Shown: piece after piece, positions 63,013-64,000 of the stretch
Numbering within the stretch: the stretch's first letter is position 1
How the letters are laid out: every line of letters begins with the position of its first letter
Assembly (NCBI GenBank): GCA_019429445.1
Contig: JAHYIW010000005.1
Span: 1 to 64,000 of the forward strand
Reading direction: 5' to 3'
DNA from: Desulfuromonadaceae bacterium
GTDB taxonomy: Bacteria > Desulfobacterota > Desulfuromonadia > Desulfuromonadales > JAHYIW01
Length of the DNA stretch: 64,000 nt
The notes under the pieces: generated by a model
What the model was told of the DNA's origin: nothing
What the model saw: only the letters and a program-made list of their open reading frames with translations
The model's database searches: none
Position numbers and translations under genes: made by a program

Positions 63013-63132
63013 CGGTGGCTCCTTTTACTCTATGGGAGTGAAGAGAGGGCAAAATGTAGCCTATCGACGTATAAAAATCAATTCGCTTGTGAGTGCTGAC
63101 ATCATTCCGATGATCAAAACCGTCGCGCCATC

Positions 63133-63175
63133 AAATAAAACGCCTGCGTAACCGGTGGTACCCAGTTCGCAGGCG
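63133..63175 (-). terminator. Terminator after the zinc-ribbon gene
   Basis: On the minus strand CGCCTGCG (63175-63168) pairs with CGCAGGCG (63148-63141), followed by TTTTATTTG. It lies about 30 bases after the stop of the 63205-63588 gene. Confidence 0.65.
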
Positions 63176-63204
63176 AATATTTTTGGGTCGTATTGCTCGC
63201 ACAC

Positions 63205-63588
63205 CTACATGGTTGAATAGTCGTCAGATTCAACTATGTCGCCGGAAGCATCAAGGAAAGAAGCACTCTGTGAGTCTTTGATAACAACAACCTTGTCGTG
63301 AGCTACCGAGCAGACCGTACCGCAAACCTTGCATTCAAAAAGTTCTTCATGAAACTGAAACGCATTCAGGTCCGTCTCATAACTCACCATAAAGCGGCAG
63401 GTGGGACAGACAAAATCGGTATTGACAATCTGCTTTTTTTTCACCCGGCCCTTGATGATTTTCAAAGCGTCATTCTGGAAAGTCCAGATCCCCCCGCAGT
63501 TGCCACATTCGCGCGCATCTTGAGAAAACCCTTCCGCATGAAGATCAATTTCCACATGTTTTCGGCTTTTGCACAACGGACATTTCAT
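63205..63588 (-). CDS. Zinc-ribbon domain protein
   Basis: A 127-residue protein with three CxxC-type pairs: MKCPLCKSRKHVEI, RECGNCGGIWTF, DFVCPTCRFMVSYE and ECKVCGTVCSVAHDK (four CxxC motifs in all). They could form two zinc ribbons. No enzymatic domain. The ATG at 63588 follows AGGAG and begins the first CxxC; the longer frame to 63630 is rejected. I do not recognise the family. Confidence 0.75.
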   Translation of the reverse strand: MKCPLCKSRKHVEIDLHAEGFSQDARECGNCGGIWTFQNDALKIIKGRVKKKQIVNTDFVCPTCRFMVSYETDLNAFQFHEELFECKVCGTVCSVAHDKVVVIKDSQSASFLDASGDIVESDDYSTM

Positions 63589-63699
63589 CACTAAACTCCT
63601 TATAAATGACAGCCAAAAGGGGATTGCCACTGGACACTTTCCACATCGTTCGTTTTACATTCTACACTAGAATGCGGGGTTTGGCCATACTTATGCCTC

Positions 63700-63738
63700 A
63701 ACATACACGCCCCAACATACACGCCCCAACATACACCC
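63700..63738. repeat. 14-bp tandem repeat
   Basis: AACATACACGCCCC is repeated 2.8 times in a row in the gap between the zinc-ribbon gene and hsdR. Too few copies and no spacers, so not CRISPR. Confidence 0.85.
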
Positions 63739-63772
63739 GGAATTTAACGAACAAACAAACACTCGCATCATC

Positions 63773-64000
63773 TTACATCCACCCCGCACAAAGCACTTCC
63801 GCCTGTTTCAGCACCAGCGCCACCGCATCCTCCTGCTTATCCGGCGGATACTTCCACTTGCGCAGGCAGCGCCGCACCAGATTGCGCAGCTTGGCGCGGA
63901 CGCTTTCGCGCACCTGCCAGTCGACCGAGGTGCTGCTACGCAGCTTCTCGGTGATCTCTACGGCGATCTTTTTCAAGGTATCATCACCCAACTCACGCAC
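63773..64000 (-). CDS. hsdR: Type I restriction enzyme HsdR, C-terminal end (gene continues beyond the window)
   Basis: The visible 75 codons read RELGDDTLKKIAVEITEKLR, VDWQVRESVRAKLRNLVRRC-LRKWKYPPDK, and end QAEVLCAGWM. This matches the C-terminal helical tail of one HsdR subfamily (motif RENVRAKLRxLVKRxLRKYGYPPDK). The ATP-dependent translocase and nuclease domains lie outside. Whether it belongs to an intact system cannot be judged; the decayed hsdM/hsdS pieces at 2.7-4.7 kb are 59 kb away. Confidence 0.83.
   Translation of the reverse strand: MRELGDDTLKKIAVEITEKLRSSTSVDWQVRESVRAKLRNLVRRCLRKWKYPPDKQEDAVALVLKQAEVLCAGWM

Noticed and set aside
63013-63130. T-box or leader-peptide attenuator before pheA
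   Set aside because: No run of Phe codons, no T-box motif and no terminator/antiterminator pair is visible in the leader.
63700-63738. CRISPR-like repeat
   Set aside because: The 14-bp units are directly abutting without spacers.

Overview
The window looks like chromosomal DNA of a Gram-negative bacterium of the Desulfuromonadia (Geobacter/Desulfuromonas/Pelobacter type). This rests on gene content and order: a cysE-iscR-iscS-iscU-mnmA-mtaB block, glnB-glnA behind a sigma-54 promoter, mutS-amiC-glnD-xerD-apgM, and pheA-tyrA-aroA-cmk-rpsA-ihfB. Outer-membrane barrels, lipoproteins and a standalone GspE-type N-domain protein fit as well. The genus is inference; no rRNA or tRNA gene was found.

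Region 1 (1-5.5 kb) is a graveyard. It holds a 3'-cut outer-membrane protein, a small toxin-antitoxin pair whose TumE-type toxin carries an in-frame TAG, an N-truncated NrfJ-like protein, the first 24 codons of trpS, and pieces of a type I restriction locus (BRO-N, split hsdS, a four-helix-bundle gene, hsdM lacking its N-terminal half). A roughly 36-bp repeat lies exactly at both ends of the restriction fragment. Region 2 (5-14.3 kb) is housekeeping: a tRNA-Thr editing domain, an NSS transporter, RNA methyltransferases, holC, an Slp lipoprotein, a Nudix hydrolase, an MFS exporter and phosphofructokinase. It is interrupted by CACGGAG-type repeats. Region 3 (14.3-15.3 kb) is almost pure repeat DNA, with two 190-bp copies that are nearly identical.

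Region 4 (15.3-20.5 kb) is the Fe-S/tRNA-thiolation operon. Its promoter region contains a strong match to a type 1 IscR box. Region 5 (20.7-25.2 kb) has a DUF4388 signalling protein, a PilT-like ATPase, a transglutaminase-like protein and a DUF350 membrane protein. Region 6 (25.2-34.4 kb) is the mutS-to-apgM operon on the minus strand. Region 7 (34.5-39.1 kb) has a cation efflux protein, an Omp85-type barrel and glnA/glnB.

Region 8 (39.4-49.4 kb) is a long minus-strand series: TPR lipoprotein, DUF4292-like lipoprotein, peptide-binding lipoprotein, permease, OmpA protein, MshEN protein, second permease, NTF2-like protein, mutM, thioesterase and zinc ribbon. The two permeases are separated by unrelated genes and no ATPase is present. 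Region 9 (49.6-53.9 kb) is the most unusual system: a small membrane subunit, a sodium/solute-symporter domain fused to GAF and a SpoIIE-type phosphatase, then a STAS antagonist and a RsbW-like kinase. It looks like a complete membrane-anchored partner switch driven by a transporter-like sensor.

Region 10 (53.9-64 kb) carries a HAD phosphatase, lgt, a RluA-type synthase, a previously easy-to-miss 6S RNA gene with promoter and terminator, ihfB, rpsA, cmk, aroA, tyrA, pheA, a zinc-ribbon protein and, at the right edge, the C-terminus of a type I restriction HsdR.
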